Source: Phenylobacterium aquaticum | Lineage (GTDB): Bacteria; Pseudomonadota; Alphaproteobacteria; Caulobacterales; Caulobacteraceae | Assembly: GCF_022695515.1 (NCBI RefSeq) | Contig: NZ_JALDPT010000003.1 | Coordinates: forward strand, 146,492 to 210,491 | Length of the DNA: 64,000 nt | Reading direction: 5' to 3' | In this document: piece by piece, positions 12,134 to 20,776 of the stretch | Numbering within the stretch: position 1 is the first letter of the stretch | Layout: the number at the start of each line of letters is the position of its first letter | Program-made: the position numbers and the translations under genes | Notes under the pieces: model-generated | What the model was told of the DNA's origin: nothing | Database searches by the model: none | The model's input: the letters and a program-made list of their open reading frames with translations, nothing else

Positions 12134-12599
12134 CCCCCTCAAGACCTGGGCGCGCGAACGCGAGATCGTGCTGTCGCGCGTGATCGCCGCGCCGCGCGAG
12201 CGCGTATTCGAGGCCTTCACCGATCCGGCCCAGATCACGCTCTGGTTCGGGCCGGAGGGCTTCAAGACCGAGACCCTGGAGATCGACATCCGCGAGGGCG
12301 GGCGCTGGCGGTTCACCTATACCGGCCCGGACGGGACCCGCTGGGAGAACCGCATGGTGTTCCTTCGGGTGGAGGCGCCCCACCTGCTGGAGATGGAGCA
12401 TGGGGCGGATGTCGATGACGACCCCGGGCGGTTCCGCATGACCGTCACCTTCGACGCGCAGAGCGACGGCAAGTGCGTGCTGACCCTGCGCCAGCTGCAT
12501 CCGACCCAGGAACAGCGCGACGCCACCATCGGCTTCGGTGCGGTCGAGTTCGGCTACCAAACCCTCGACAAGCTGGCCCGGCACCTGGTCGGCGGGTGA
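12123..12599 (+). CDS. SRPBCC/AHSA1 domain protein
   Basis: 158 residues covering one START-like AHSA1 domain: the family opening REIVLSRVIAAPRERVFEAF, then ITLWFGPEGFKTETLEIDIR, GGRWRFTY and a C-terminal helix ending LDKLARHL. Such proteins have a hydrophobic pocket and are often co-transcribed with an ArsR regulator, as here. I prefer the ATG at 12123 (preceded by AAGGTGAAG) over an in-frame GTG three codons earlier. The ligand and physiological role are unknown. Confidence 0.82.
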   Translation: MNPDPLKTWAREREIVLSRVIAAPRERVFEAFTDPAQITLWFGPEGFKTETLEIDIREGGRWRFTYTGPDGTRWENRMVFLRVEAPHLLEMEHGADVDDDPGRFRMTVTFDAQSDGKCVLTLRQLHPTQEQRDATIGFGAVEFGYQTLDKLARHLVGG

Positions 12600-12609
12600 G
12601 CCCGCGCCC

Positions 12610-13959
12610 CTAGAGGGGCAGATGCACCCGGGCGGTCAAGCCGCGGCCCGGACGGTTTTCCAGGGTGACGTCGCCGCCATGGCCGCGGACCACGGAGCGG
12701 ACCACGGCGAGGCCCAGGCCGATGCCGCCGGTCTGGCGGCTGCGGGACGGCTCGCGGCGATAGAAGGGCTCGAACACCCGCTCGGCGTCCTCGACCGGGA
12801 TGCCGGGACCGTCGTCCTCGATCTCGACGATGGCGGAGCCGCCGACCTGATAGATGCGCGCCCGGGCCCGGTCGCCGAACTTGACGGCGTTCTCCAAGAG
12901 ATTGGCGAACAGGCGGCGCAGGGCGACGGGGTCGCCCTCCAGGATCACCTTCTCGCCGCGCTCGACCTCGGTGTCGGCGCCGGTCTCGGCCATCTCGTCG
13001 CAGAGGCTCTCCAGCAAGGAGGAGAGCTCCAGCCGGGTGCGGTCGCCGGGGCGGCTGGCGTCGCGCACAAAGGTGAGCGCCGCCGAGATCATCTCCTCCA
13101 TCTGGTCGATGTCGGCGGCCATCTTCAGGCGCAGATCCTCGGGCGCGTTCTCGATGCGGAAGCGCAGGCGGGTGAGGGGGGTGCGCAGGTCGTGGGCGAT
13201 GGCGCCGACCATGGCGGTGCGGTCCTCGACATAGCGGCGCAGGCGCTCCTGCATGTCGTTGAAGGCGTCGGCGGCGACATTGATCTCGGCGGTGCCCTTG
13301 AGCGACAGGGAGAGCGGGGCGCCGCGCGGGTCGCGACCCAGGCGTTCGGCGGCGTCGGCGAACTGCTTCAGGGGCTGGGAGATGCGCCGGGCGTAGACAT
13401 AGGCGGCGGGCGCCATGGCGAGCGTCGAGAGCACGAACCAAAGCACCATCCGCTGCTGCCAGGGCTCCAGGCCGAAGCCTTCGGGGCGGACGATCTTCCA
13501 CTGGCCGTCGGGCTGGCGGATGCCCAGAGCGAAGGGGGCGACCAGGAAGTGCTCCTCGCGCGAGACGCCCTCGCGCGCCATGCGGTCGCGCAGGATGCGG
13601 AACACGCGGCGGTCGGAGAACGGGCTGTGGTCGCCGCCAATCAGCACGGCGTCGACCGGCACGCCGAGGTCCTGGGCCAGTCGGGACCGGATCACCATGG
13701 TCATCCGCCCCTCGACAATGGCCGAGGGCGGCTTGGGCGACATGCGGATCACGAGGGGGCGGCGCTCGTTGAAGGCGGGCGGCGCGCCCCTCAGGGCCTG
13801 CTCCACCTCGCCCAGGCGGTAAAAGTCGGGGATCGGCGGGGGCAGGGCGAAGATCAGCACCACGCTGATCAGCTGGGCGGCCAAGAGGCTCGCGCCCACC
13901 AGGATCAGCAGTCGTCCGAACAGCGAGGCCGTCGGCCGCCCCTGCCAGAGCCGGATCAC
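12610..13959 (-). CDS. Sensor histidine kinase, EnvZ-like
   Basis: 449 residues. A membrane segment near residues 14-40 and another near 171-190 bracket a periplasmic sensor region; a HAMP linker follows (RRISQPLKQFADAAERLG). The phosphoacceptor His256 is in AIAHDLRTPLTRLRFRIE, and the ATPase domain has a DNG-like N box (LLENAVKFGD), EIEDDGPGIP and GIGLGLAVVRSVVRGHGG. It starts with GTG overlapping the response-regulator stop (GTGA), so it is the second gene of the pair. It would phosphorylate the OmpR-type regulator upstream. The stimulus is not evident. Confidence 0.9.
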   Translation of the reverse strand: MIRLWQGRPTASLFGRLLILVGASLLAAQLISVVLIFALPPPIPDFYRLGEVEQALRGAPPAFNERRPLVIRMSPKPPSAIVEGRMTMVIRSRLAQDLGVPVDAVLIGGDHSPFSDRRVFRILRDRMAREGVSREEHFLVAPFALGIRQPDGQWKIVRPEGFGLEPWQQRMVLWFVLSTLAMAPAAYVYARRISQPLKQFADAAERLGRDPRGAPLSLSLKGTAEINVAADAFNDMQERLRRYVEDRTAMVGAIAHDLRTPLTRLRFRIENAPEDLRLKMAADIDQMEEMISAALTFVRDASRPGDRTRLELSSLLESLCDEMAETGADTEVERGEKVILEGDPVALRRLFANLLENAVKFGDRARARIYQVGGSAIVEIEDDGPGIPVEDAERVFEPFYRREPSRSRQTGGIGLGLAVVRSVVRGHGGDVTLENRPGRGLTARVHLPL

Positions 13960-14693
13960 GTGCGCCGCACCTTGGCGCTGAACATATAGCCTTCGTTTCG
14001 GACGGTGCGGATCAGGTCCTGGCCGGCGGCGCCGTCGTCGAGCTTGCGGCGCAGGCGGGAGATCTGGACGTCGATGGCGCGGTCGAAGGCGTCGGAATCC
14101 GGGCCGCGGGCGAAGTCCAGCAGCTGGTCGCGGGTCAGCACCCGTTGCGGCCGCTCCACGAAGGCGCGGAGCAGGGAGAACTCCCCGGACGACAGATTGA
14201 CCACGACGCTGTCGGGGGAGCGCAGCTCGCGGCGCATGAGGTCGAGGCGCCAGCCGGCGAATTCGCAGGCCGCGCCGCCGGACCCGCCCGCGCCGCGCAG
14301 CTCGGCCCGGCGCAGGACGGCGCGGACGCGGGCCAGGAGTTCGCGGGGATTGCAGGGCTTGGGCAGATAGTCGTCTGCGCCCAGCTCAAGACCCACGATC
14401 CGGTCGGTGTCCTCGCCCATGGCCGAGAGCATGATGATCGGCGGGCCGTCCGATCCCGAGAGCCGACGGCAGATAGCCAGGCCGTCCTCGCCGGGCAGCA
14501 TGACGTCGAGCACCACCAGGTCGATGGGCCCGCGGGCCATGGCCGCGTCCATCTCGCGGGCGTCGCCGGCGGTCTCCACCGCATAGCCGTGCTTGCCCAG
14601 AAAGTCGGAGACGACGTCGCGGATGCCCGGATCGTCATCGACCATCAGGATGCGGGCGGCGGGCGGATCGGCGGCGGTGTCCATCCTCGGCAT
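13956..14693 (-). CDS. OmpR-family response regulator
   Basis: 245 residues: receiver domain with the acidic pocket MVDDD and phosphoacceptor Asp63 in LVVLDVMLPGEDG, the conserved switch lysine in DDYLPKPCNPREL, then an OmpR/PhoB winged helix (LSSGEFSLLRAFVERPQRVL, DVQISRLRRKLDD, IRTVRNEGYMF). It is the first gene of a two-gene operon with the histidine kinase. A second possible start, MDTAAD, lies three codons in. Target genes are unknown. Confidence 0.9.
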   Translation of the reverse strand: MPRMDTAADPPAARILMVDDDPGIRDVVSDFLGKHGYAVETAGDAREMDAAMARGPIDLVVLDVMLPGEDGLAICRRLSGSDGPPIIMLSAMGEDTDRIVGLELGADDYLPKPCNPRELLARVRAVLRRAELRGAGGSGGAACEFAGWRLDLMRRELRSPDSVVVNLSSGEFSLLRAFVERPQRVLTRDQLLDFARGPDSDAFDRAIDVQISRLRRKLDDGAAGQDLIRTVRNEGYMFSAKVRRT

Positions 14694-14754
14694 CTTATAC
14701 CCCCGCGTAACAGCCAGATTTCACGACTGAAAGCTAAGCCCGCGCCGCAACGCC

Positions 14755-15423
14755 TCAGGCGTCGCTCAGCGCCTCGTCCGAGACGAAGGGATTGGTCTGG
14801 CGTTCGCGCCCGAAGGTCGACATCGGGCCATGGCCGGGGACGAAGGCGACGTTCTCGCCCAGCGGCCAGAGCTTTTGGGTGATCGAGGCGATCAGGTCGG
14901 GATAGCTGCCGCGCGGGAAGTCGGTGCGGCCGATCGAGCCCTGGAACAGGACGTCACCGACCTGGGCGAACTTGGCCTCGCGGTGGAAGAAGACCACGTG
15001 GCCAGGGGTGTGGCCGGGGCAGTGGATGACCTCGAACTCGGTCTCCCCCAGGGTGACCACGTCGCCGTCCTGCAGCCAGCGGTCGGGGGTGAAGCTCTTG
15101 GCGTCGGGCATGCCGTACTTGGCGCCGGCGGTCTCGATCTCGTCGATCCAGAAGGCGTCGTCCGGATGCGGGCCCTCGATGGGGACGCCGGTGGCGGCCT
15201 TGAGCGCGGCGGTCCCGCCGGCATGGTCGAGATGGCCGTGGGTGATCCAGATCTTCTCGAGCGTCAGGCCATGCTGCTCCAGCGCCGCCATCAGGCGCGG
15301 CACCTCGCCGCCCGGATCGATGATCGCGGCCTTCTTGGTCTTGGTGCACCAGACGATGGTGCAGTTCTGAGCGAGCGGGGTGACCGGGGCGATCAGGGCG
15401 TGGATGGGCGGCGTGTCGGACAT
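14755..15423 (-). CDS. MBL-fold metallo-hydrolase, glyoxalase II-like (YcbL type)
   Basis: About 222 residues. The zinc-binding signature is THGHLDHAGG (His62, His64, Asp66, His67), followed by VIHCPGHTPGHVVFF, GDVLFQGSIGRTDFPRGS and the last ligand region VPGHGPMSTFGRE. This set matches the short YcbL-like hydrolases related to glyoxalase II, which cleave thioesters such as S-lactoylglutathione or related compounds. I start at the second methionine (MSDTPP); an ATG 12 bp upstream is also possible. The substrate is inferred only at family level. Confidence 0.83.
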   Translation of the reverse strand: MSDTPPIHALIAPVTPLAQNCTIVWCTKTKKAAIIDPGGEVPRLMAALEQHGLTLEKIWITHGHLDHAGGTAALKAATGVPIEGPHPDDAFWIDEIETAGAKYGMPDAKSFTPDRWLQDGDVVTLGETEFEVIHCPGHTPGHVVFFHREAKFAQVGDVLFQGSIGRTDFPRGSYPDLIASITQKLWPLGENVAFVPGHGPMSTFGRERQTNPFVSDEALSDA

Positions 15424-15453
15424 GGTCCCTAACATCGGGCCTGCGGGCCCATA

Positions 15454-15480
15454 TGAAAAGACCCGGGACGAACCCGGGTC
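15454..15480 (-). terminator. Rho-independent terminator of the amino-acid permease gene
   Basis: Read on the minus strand, an 8-bp perfect stem (GACCCGGG/CCCGGGTC) with a five-base loop is followed by TTTTCA. It lies 19 bp after the permease stop, the right place to end that transcript before the metallo-hydrolase gene. Confidence 0.8.
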
Positions 15481-15498
15481 TCTCCTTAGTTGATCGGA

Positions 15499-17046
15499 TC
15501 AGGCCTGCTTCTCGCCCGGCGTGGGGGCGTTGGGCATGGGCGGCACCGGCACCGGCGGGGCGTCGCCCGACAGTTCCGCCACCTCGACCACGCCGCGGCC
15601 CAGGTGGCTGTGGCGATAGCCGTAGAGGAAATAGACCACCAGACCGATGGCGGCCCAGCTGAAGAACAGGATCTGGGTTTCGGCCGACAGGCTGAAGAAC
15701 AGATAGATGCAGCCGGCCGCCGCGATGGGGGCGACGACGGCCACCGCCGGGGTCTTGAAGGGACGGCGGCGATCGGGGTCGGTCTTGCGCAGCATCAGGA
15801 CGGCGATCGCCACCATGGCGAAGGCGAACAGGGTGCCGGAGTTGGAGATGTCGGCCAGCACGCCCACCGGGAAGAAGGCGGCGAACAGGGCCACGGCCAC
15901 GCCGGTGATGATGGTGATCACGTGCGGGGTGTGGAACTTCGGGTGCACCTTGGACAGGACGGCCGGCAGCAGGCCGTCGCGGCTCATCACGAAGAAGATG
16001 CGGGTCTGGCCGAACATCATCATCAGGATGACCGAGGGCAGGGCGAGGCCGGCGGCGAGGCCGAGCAGGTTGCCGATCTGGGGCCAGCCGATCTGGCGCA
16101 GGGTCCAGGCGAGCGCCTCCTTGGAGCAGACCACGTGGGTCGCGCCGGCGGTCTGGCAGGCGGCGGTGAGTTCCGCGCTGCCGGGACGCAGGCCCGCGCC
16201 GTGGGCGTCGAGCACCGGCTGGGCGCCGACGCTGCCGATCACGCCCGAGGCCACCAGCATGTAGAAGATGGTGCAGATGCCGAGCGAGCCGATCAGGCCG
16301 ATGGGCATGTTGCGTTGGGGGTCACGGGTCTCCTCGGCCGCGGTGGAGACCGCGTCGAAGCCGACATAGGCGAAGAAGATGGAGGCCGCCGCCGCCGATA
16401 TCCCCTTGAAGCCCAGGGGGGCGAAGGGGGTGAAGTGCTCGATCTTCATGACCGGCAGGGCCAGGAAGATGAACAGCGACAGGGCGACGATCTTGATGGC
16501 CACCAGGATGGCGTTGACCGTCGCCGATTCCTTGGTGCCGATCACCAGGAGCACGGTGACGACCAGCGCGATCGCCATGGCCGGCAGGTTGACGAGGCCG
16601 CCATCCAGCGGACCGCGGACGAGCGCGTTGGGAATGTCGAGGTGGAAGGCGTTCTCGATGAGCCCCACCACATAGCCGGACCAGCCCACCGACACCGCGC
16701 CGGCGGCGACGGCGTATTCGAGGATCAGGGCCCAGCCGACCATCCAGGCGATCATCTCGCCCATGACGGCGTAGCTGTAGGTGTAGGCCGAGCCGGAGAC
16801 CGGCACCATGGCGGCCATCTCGGCGTAGCAGAGCGCGGCGACCGCGCAGACGATGCCGGCGATGACGAAGGCGGCGATCATGCCGGGCCCCGCCTTTTGC
16901 GCGGCCTCGGCGGTGAGCACGAAGATGCCGGTGCCGATGACGCCGCCGATGCCCAGAAGGGTCAGCTGTACGGGTCCGAGGGACCGGTGAAGGGATTTCT
17001 TTTCTGCCGTCGCGATGATCGCGTCGAGCGGCTTAACACGCCACAT
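15499..17046 (-). CDS. APC-family amino acid permease (cationic amino acid transporter type)
   Basis: 515 residues with 12 or more hydrophobic segments. The start region LHRSLGPVQLTLLGIGGVIG and TGIFVLT is the typical first transmembrane segment of APC carriers, and AYVGFDAVSTAAEETRDPQR is the sixth-helix signature of the CAT-like subfamily (YfnA-type). It should be an inner-membrane amino-acid symporter or exchanger. The start at 17046 is set by AGGAGG directly upstream; the frame extends further but without support. The terminator at 15454-15480 follows it. Confidence 0.87.
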   Translation of the reverse strand: MWRVKPLDAIIATAEKKSLHRSLGPVQLTLLGIGGVIGTGIFVLTAEAAQKAGPGMIAAFVIAGIVCAVAALCYAEMAAMVPVSGSAYTYSYAVMGEMIAWMVGWALILEYAVAAGAVSVGWSGYVVGLIENAFHLDIPNALVRGPLDGGLVNLPAMAIALVVTVLLVIGTKESATVNAILVAIKIVALSLFIFLALPVMKIEHFTPFAPLGFKGISAAAASIFFAYVGFDAVSTAAEETRDPQRNMPIGLIGSLGICTIFYMLVASGVIGSVGAQPVLDAHGAGLRPGSAELTAACQTAGATHVVCSKEALAWTLRQIGWPQIGNLLGLAAGLALPSVILMMMFGQTRIFFVMSRDGLLPAVLSKVHPKFHTPHVITIITGVAVALFAAFFPVGVLADISNSGTLFAFAMVAIAVLMLRKTDPDRRRPFKTPAVAVVAPIAAAGCIYLFFSLSAETQILFFSWAAIGLVVYFLYGYRHSHLGRGVVEVAELSGDAPPVPVPPMPNAPTPGEKQA

Positions 17047-17172
17047 AGGTCCTCCTGGGGCGACGCCTTCCGCGCCGCCGGAATTGAATTGGCGCGGACC
17101 CTGGCTTGGCCGGGGGGCGGCGGTCAAGCCGCAACACTTGGCGAGCTATCCGGGCGCGGCTAGACCCCCTGG

Positions 17173-19611
17173 ATGCTTCCTGTTGAGGAAATCGTGCCCG
17201 CCTTGCAGGCGGCCCTGGCTGACGGGACCGCCGCCGTGCTGGTCGCGCCGCCGGGCGCCGGCAAGACCACGGTGGTTCCTCTGCGCCTGCTGGACGCCCC
17301 CTGGCTGGCCGGTGGCAAGATCATCATGCTGGAGCCGCGCCGGCTGGCGGCCCGCGCGGCGGCCGAGCGCATGGCCAAGACGCTGGGCGAAAAGGTCGGC
17401 CAGACGGTCGGCTATCGGGTGCGGATGCAGTCCAGAGTGTCGGCCGCCACGCGGATCGAGGTGGTGACCGAGGGGGTCTTCGCCCGGATGATCCTGGCCG
17501 ATCCCAGCCTGGACGGCGTGGGGGCGGTGATCTTCGACGAGTTCCATGAGCGCAGCCTGGACGCCGACCTGGGCCTGGCCCTGGCCCGCGACGCCCAGGG
17601 GCTGCTCAGGGACGACCTGCGGATCCTGGTCATGTCGGCGACCCTGGACGGGGCGGCGGTGGCCAGGCTCCTGGCCGACGCCCCGGTGCTCGAGAGCCAG
17701 GGCCGGGCCTATCCGGTCGACACCCGCTATCTGGGCCGCGACGAGCGCCTGCGGCTGGAGGACCGGACGGTGCGCGCCGTCGAGCGGGCGCTGGCCGAGG
17801 AGAGCGGCTCGATCCTGGTGTTCCTGCCGGGGCAGGGGGAGATCCGGCGCACCGCCGAGCAACTGGCCGAGCGCGTGCGGCGGCCCGATGTGGTGGTCGC
17901 CCCACTCTATGGGGCGCTGGATCCGGGCGAGCAGGACCGGGCGATTTCGCCGGCGCCGGCGGGGATCCGCAAGGTGGTGCTGGCCACCTCCATCGCCGAG
18001 ACCAGCCTGACCATCGAGGGCGTGCGGGTCGTGATCGACTGCGGCCTGGCGCGGGTTCCGAGGTTTGATCCGGCGAGCGGCCTGACGCGGCTGGCCACCG
18101 TGCGGGTGAGCCGGGCGGCGGCCGATCAGCGGCGCGGACGGGCCGGGCGGACCGAGCCCGGCGTCTGCTACCGCCTGTGGGACGAGGCCGAGACCCGCGC
18201 CCTGCCGGCCTATGCCGATCCGGAGATCCTTGACGCCGACCTGTCGGGCCTGGCGCTGGACCTGGCGCGCTGGGGGGCGAAGGACGCCGCCGCCCTGGCC
18301 TTCCTCGACCCGCCGCCCAGGGCCGCCTTCAGCGAGGCGCGCAGCCTGCTCTGGCGGCTGGGAGCTCTGACGCCGGAGGGCGTGCTGACGGCGCACGGGG
18401 AGGCGCTGAGCGAGTTCCCCCTGGCTCCGCGCCTGGCGCACATGGTGCTGAAGGCGGCGGAGACGGGCCAGGCGCTGCGCGCGGCGAAGATCGCCGCCCT
18501 GGTCAGCGAGCACAATCTGGGCGGCCGGGACGCCGACCTGCGCCATCGGCTGGAAGGTTTTGAGCGGGACCGTAGTCCCCGCGCCCGCGACGCCCGCACC
18601 CTGGCCGAGCGCTGGGCGGGGCTGGCCGGCAAGGCCGGACGGGGCGAGCCGCTGGACGACGGGCTTTTGCTCGCCTTCGCCTTTCCGGAGCGGATCGCCA
18701 AGGCGCGCGGCAAGACCGGCGAGTTCCAGCTGGTGAACGGGCGCGGCGCCTTCCTGGAGCCCACCGATGCTCTGGCCCGCGAGCCCTGGCTGGCCATCGC
18801 CGAGCTGGGCGGCGGGGACCGCCGCGACCGCATCCTCTTGGCCGCGCCCCTGGACGGGGCTGATCTGGCGCGGGCCTTCGCCGATCAGCTGGAGACCGAG
18901 GATCGGCTGGAGGAGAGCGGCGGGGGCCGGCTGCGCGCCAAGCGCCTGACCCGCCTGGGGCGGCTCACCCTGCGCGAGGAGATCGATGAAAATCCGGACC
19001 CCGCCCTGATCGCCCGGGCCCTGGCCGACCGGGTGCGGGCCGAAGGGCTGGGGGGACTGAACTGGGGCGAGGCGGCCCAGAGCCTGCGCCAGAGGGTGGG
19101 GTTCCTGAGGGCGCGGGGGGAGGGCGACTGGCCGGACCTTTCGGATGCGGCCCTTGTCGCGCGGCTGGACGAATGGCTGACGCCGCTGTTGCCCGGGCTG
19201 CGGTCGCTGGCGGCGCTCAAGCCGGATGCGCTGGACGGCGCGCTGCGGAGCCTGATCCCCTGGGAGCGGCAGCGGGCGCTTGACGCCGCCTTCCCCCTCC
19301 GCTGGACCGCGCCGACCGGCAACAGCTTCGCCATCGACTACACGGCCGAGGCGGGCCCGCGCGTGGACGTCCGGGTGCAGGAGGTGTTCGGGCTGAAGGT
19401 CCATCCGACCGTCGGCGGGGTGCCGCTGACGCTCTCCCTGCTGTCGCCGGGCCATCGGCCGGTGCAGACGACGAAGGACCTGCCGGGGTTCTGGGCCGGG
19501 TCGTGGAAGGATGTGCGCTCCGACATGCGCGGGCGCTATCCTAAGCATGTCTGGCCGGAGGACCCGGCCAATACGCCGCCGACCGCGCGGGCGAAGCCGC
19601 GGGGGACGTGA
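17173..19611 (+). CDS. hrpB: ATP-dependent helicase HrpB
   Basis: 812 residues, equal to the usual HrpB length. DEAH-family motifs in order: APPGAGKTTVVPLRLL (Walker A), LEPRRLAARAAAERMA (Ia), TEGVFARMI, VIFDEFHERSLDADLGLAL (II, DEFH), VMSATLDG (III), VFLPGQGEIRR, ATSIAETSLTIEGV and QRRGRAGR (VI). The C-terminal HrpB-specific region ends with the family pattern PGFWAGSWKDVRSDMRGRYP and HVWPEDP. It is a putative RNA helicase of unclear cellular role. The gene stands alone, divergent from the permease. Confidence 0.93.
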   Translation: MLPVEEIVPALQAALADGTAAVLVAPPGAGKTTVVPLRLLDAPWLAGGKIIMLEPRRLAARAAAERMAKTLGEKVGQTVGYRVRMQSRVSAATRIEVVTEGVFARMILADPSLDGVGAVIFDEFHERSLDADLGLALARDAQGLLRDDLRILVMSATLDGAAVARLLADAPVLESQGRAYPVDTRYLGRDERLRLEDRTVRAVERALAEESGSILVFLPGQGEIRRTAEQLAERVRRPDVVVAPLYGALDPGEQDRAISPAPAGIRKVVLATSIAETSLTIEGVRVVIDCGLARVPRFDPASGLTRLATVRVSRAAADQRRGRAGRTEPGVCYRLWDEAETRALPAYADPEILDADLSGLALDLARWGAKDAAALAFLDPPPRAAFSEARSLLWRLGALTPEGVLTAHGEALSEFPLAPRLAHMVLKAAETGQALRAAKIAALVSEHNLGGRDADLRHRLEGFERDRSPRARDARTLAERWAGLAGKAGRGEPLDDGLLLAFAFPERIAKARGKTGEFQLVNGRGAFLEPTDALAREPWLAIAELGGGDRRDRILLAAPLDGADLARAFADQLETEDRLEESGGGRLRAKRLTRLGRLTLREEIDENPDPALIARALADRVRAEGLGGLNWGEAAQSLRQRVGFLRARGEGDWPDLSDAALVARLDEWLTPLLPGLRSLAALKPDALDGALRSLIPWERQRALDAAFPLRWTAPTGNSFAIDYTAEAGPRVDVRVQEVFGLKVHPTVGGVPLTLSLLSPGHRPVQTTKDLPGFWAGSWKDVRSDMRGRYPKHVWPEDPANTPPTARAKPRGT

Positions 19612-19687
19612 GGGGGAAGAGCTGGGGCTCTTGTCGCGGCGACCTAGATCATTTTCTCGGCGGAAGGCCGCCTAGCGCTCTCGATCC

Positions 19688-20122
19688 CTAGGCGACCTTT
19701 CGCTGGGGTAGTACTGACATCATTCGCACCCCGGCCTCAGGATCATCGTCGTATTCAAGGTGCAGAGCGATGCTGCCAGTGCAAAATCGATCCCAGGCGG
19801 GTTTGAGGCCGAGAACCGGGATATTTTGCACCTCTCCAGTTTGTTCCGGAGACCCAAGCAATCCTCGGGCGGCGGAACGCCCAGATCTAAAGGACAACCC
19901 GTTCGGCATCGCTCCGTGCCACTCGGAAAATCGTTCATGACCCGAGGCGTGAAGCTGGATGGCCACGATCTGTTCGTCGGCGTCCACAACGAATGAGACT
20001 CCTCGCTCGAAGATCGAGACGTAGCCAACACCATCGATCCATTCGGTCGCTGGAAGGGAGCCTCCTACAGCAAGCGATGCGGACGCAATGGGCGCGTGAA
20101 GAAGGTCTGCCAAATCGTCCAT
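19688..20122 (-). CDS. Hypothetical protein, about 144 residues
   Basis: I do not recognise this family. The start at 20122 is secure because GGAGG lies 5 bp ahead of the ATG. The protein is acidic and soluble, with no signal peptide or membrane segment; it contains conserved-looking stretches WIDGVGYVSIFERGVSFVVD and LGLKPAWDRFCTGSIALHLE. Its GC content is lower than the neighbouring genes. Size, acidity and isolation are like those of immunity proteins of contact-dependent toxins, but no toxin gene is nearby, so that is only a possibility. Confidence 0.6.
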   Translation of the reverse strand: MDDLADLLHAPIASASLAVGGSLPATEWIDGVGYVSIFERGVSFVVDADEQIVAIQLHASGHERFSEWHGAMPNGLSFRSGRSAARGLLGSPEQTGEVQNIPVLGLKPAWDRFCTGSIALHLEYDDDPEAGVRMMSVLPQRKVA

Positions 20123-20264
20123 AAAACCTCCGCGCAACTGGACCAAGCTAGACTGTGCTGTGCCAGCTTCCTACCTTCTTGGGACTTCGGGTAGGTCTGC
20201 CCGCAGACATCGCCTTCCGCCATCCTGAGACAGTTGCGAGCTTCAGCGTTTGAAGGGTCGTGCT

Positions 20265-20403
20265 CCTCTCCCCCTTGCGGGGAGAGGGTAGGGTGAGGGG
20301 GTGTCAGCGCTGGCGCTCATGATTTCGCAGTAGCGTTTCGACTGCGAACGGCAGACGCTGAGCTGGCACCCCCACCCCAACCCCTCCCCGCAAGGGGGAG
20401 GGG
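20265..20403. repeat. Large imperfect palindromic intergenic element, copy 1
   Basis: Left arm 20265-20303 and right arm 20367-20403 are near-perfect reverse complements. Each arm also folds on itself through CTCTCCCC-cttgc-GGGGAGAG (left) or CTCCCC-gcaa-GGGGGAG (right). About 60 bp of unrelated sequence lies between the arms. It fills most of the 302-bp gap between the hypothetical gene at 19688 and the small secreted protein. A relative with the same arms is at 47975-48121. Elements of this type are common between genes in alphaproteobacterial genomes. The remainder of the gap shows nothing else. Confidence 0.8.
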
Positions 20404-20425
20404 CTTTCAATAGGAGGGCCCCGCC

Positions 20426-20773
20426 TTGAGACTCGCCCTGTTCGCCGTTGCGGCCAGCTTGGCCGCGAGCGCCGCCTGCGCCCAGCCGGCCGATGCCCGC
20501 CAGGCCCTCGACGCCGCGGTGCTGGCCTCCGGCCCCGCGCCCCAGGTGCGCCTCACCCTCGCTGAGCCCTACGCCCAGGCCTATGCGATGAAGCAGGCCG
20601 GCGTGGCCCGGACCTCGGTGGACCGGCGTCTGCGGTCGCAGGATGTGACCGGATCGCTCGGATTTCTGTGCGGACTTCAGCCGGGGGCGGAGCGCAGCGG
20701 GGCGGCGGCGGCCAATGGCTATGATCCGTCGGGGCGGTTCCTGGGGGCGAAGCTCAGCTTCGCGTTCCGCTAG
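20426..20773 (+). CDS. Small secreted protein of unknown function
   Basis: 115 residues with a clear Sec signal peptide (LALFAVAASLAASAACAQ, cleavage probably after ACA). The mature part is short, with one cysteine and an FxFR ending (SFAFR) that looks like a beta-strand C-terminus. It starts with TTG at 20426, chosen because AGGAGG sits 8 bp upstream and no ATG fits. It converges with the RNA methyltransferase gene, 3 bp apart. I do not recognise the family. Confidence 0.6.
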   Translation: MRLALFAVAASLAASAACAQPADARQALDAAVLASGPAPQVRLTLAEPYAQAYAMKQAGVARTSVDRRLRSQDVTGSLGFLCGLQPGAERSGAAAANGYDPSGRFLGAKLSFAFR

Positions 20774-20776
20774 GCG

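Noticed and set aside
17146..19548. 800-codon minus-strand frame opposite hrpB
   Set aside because: Same cause: shadow of a GC-rich real gene, with no recognisable domain.
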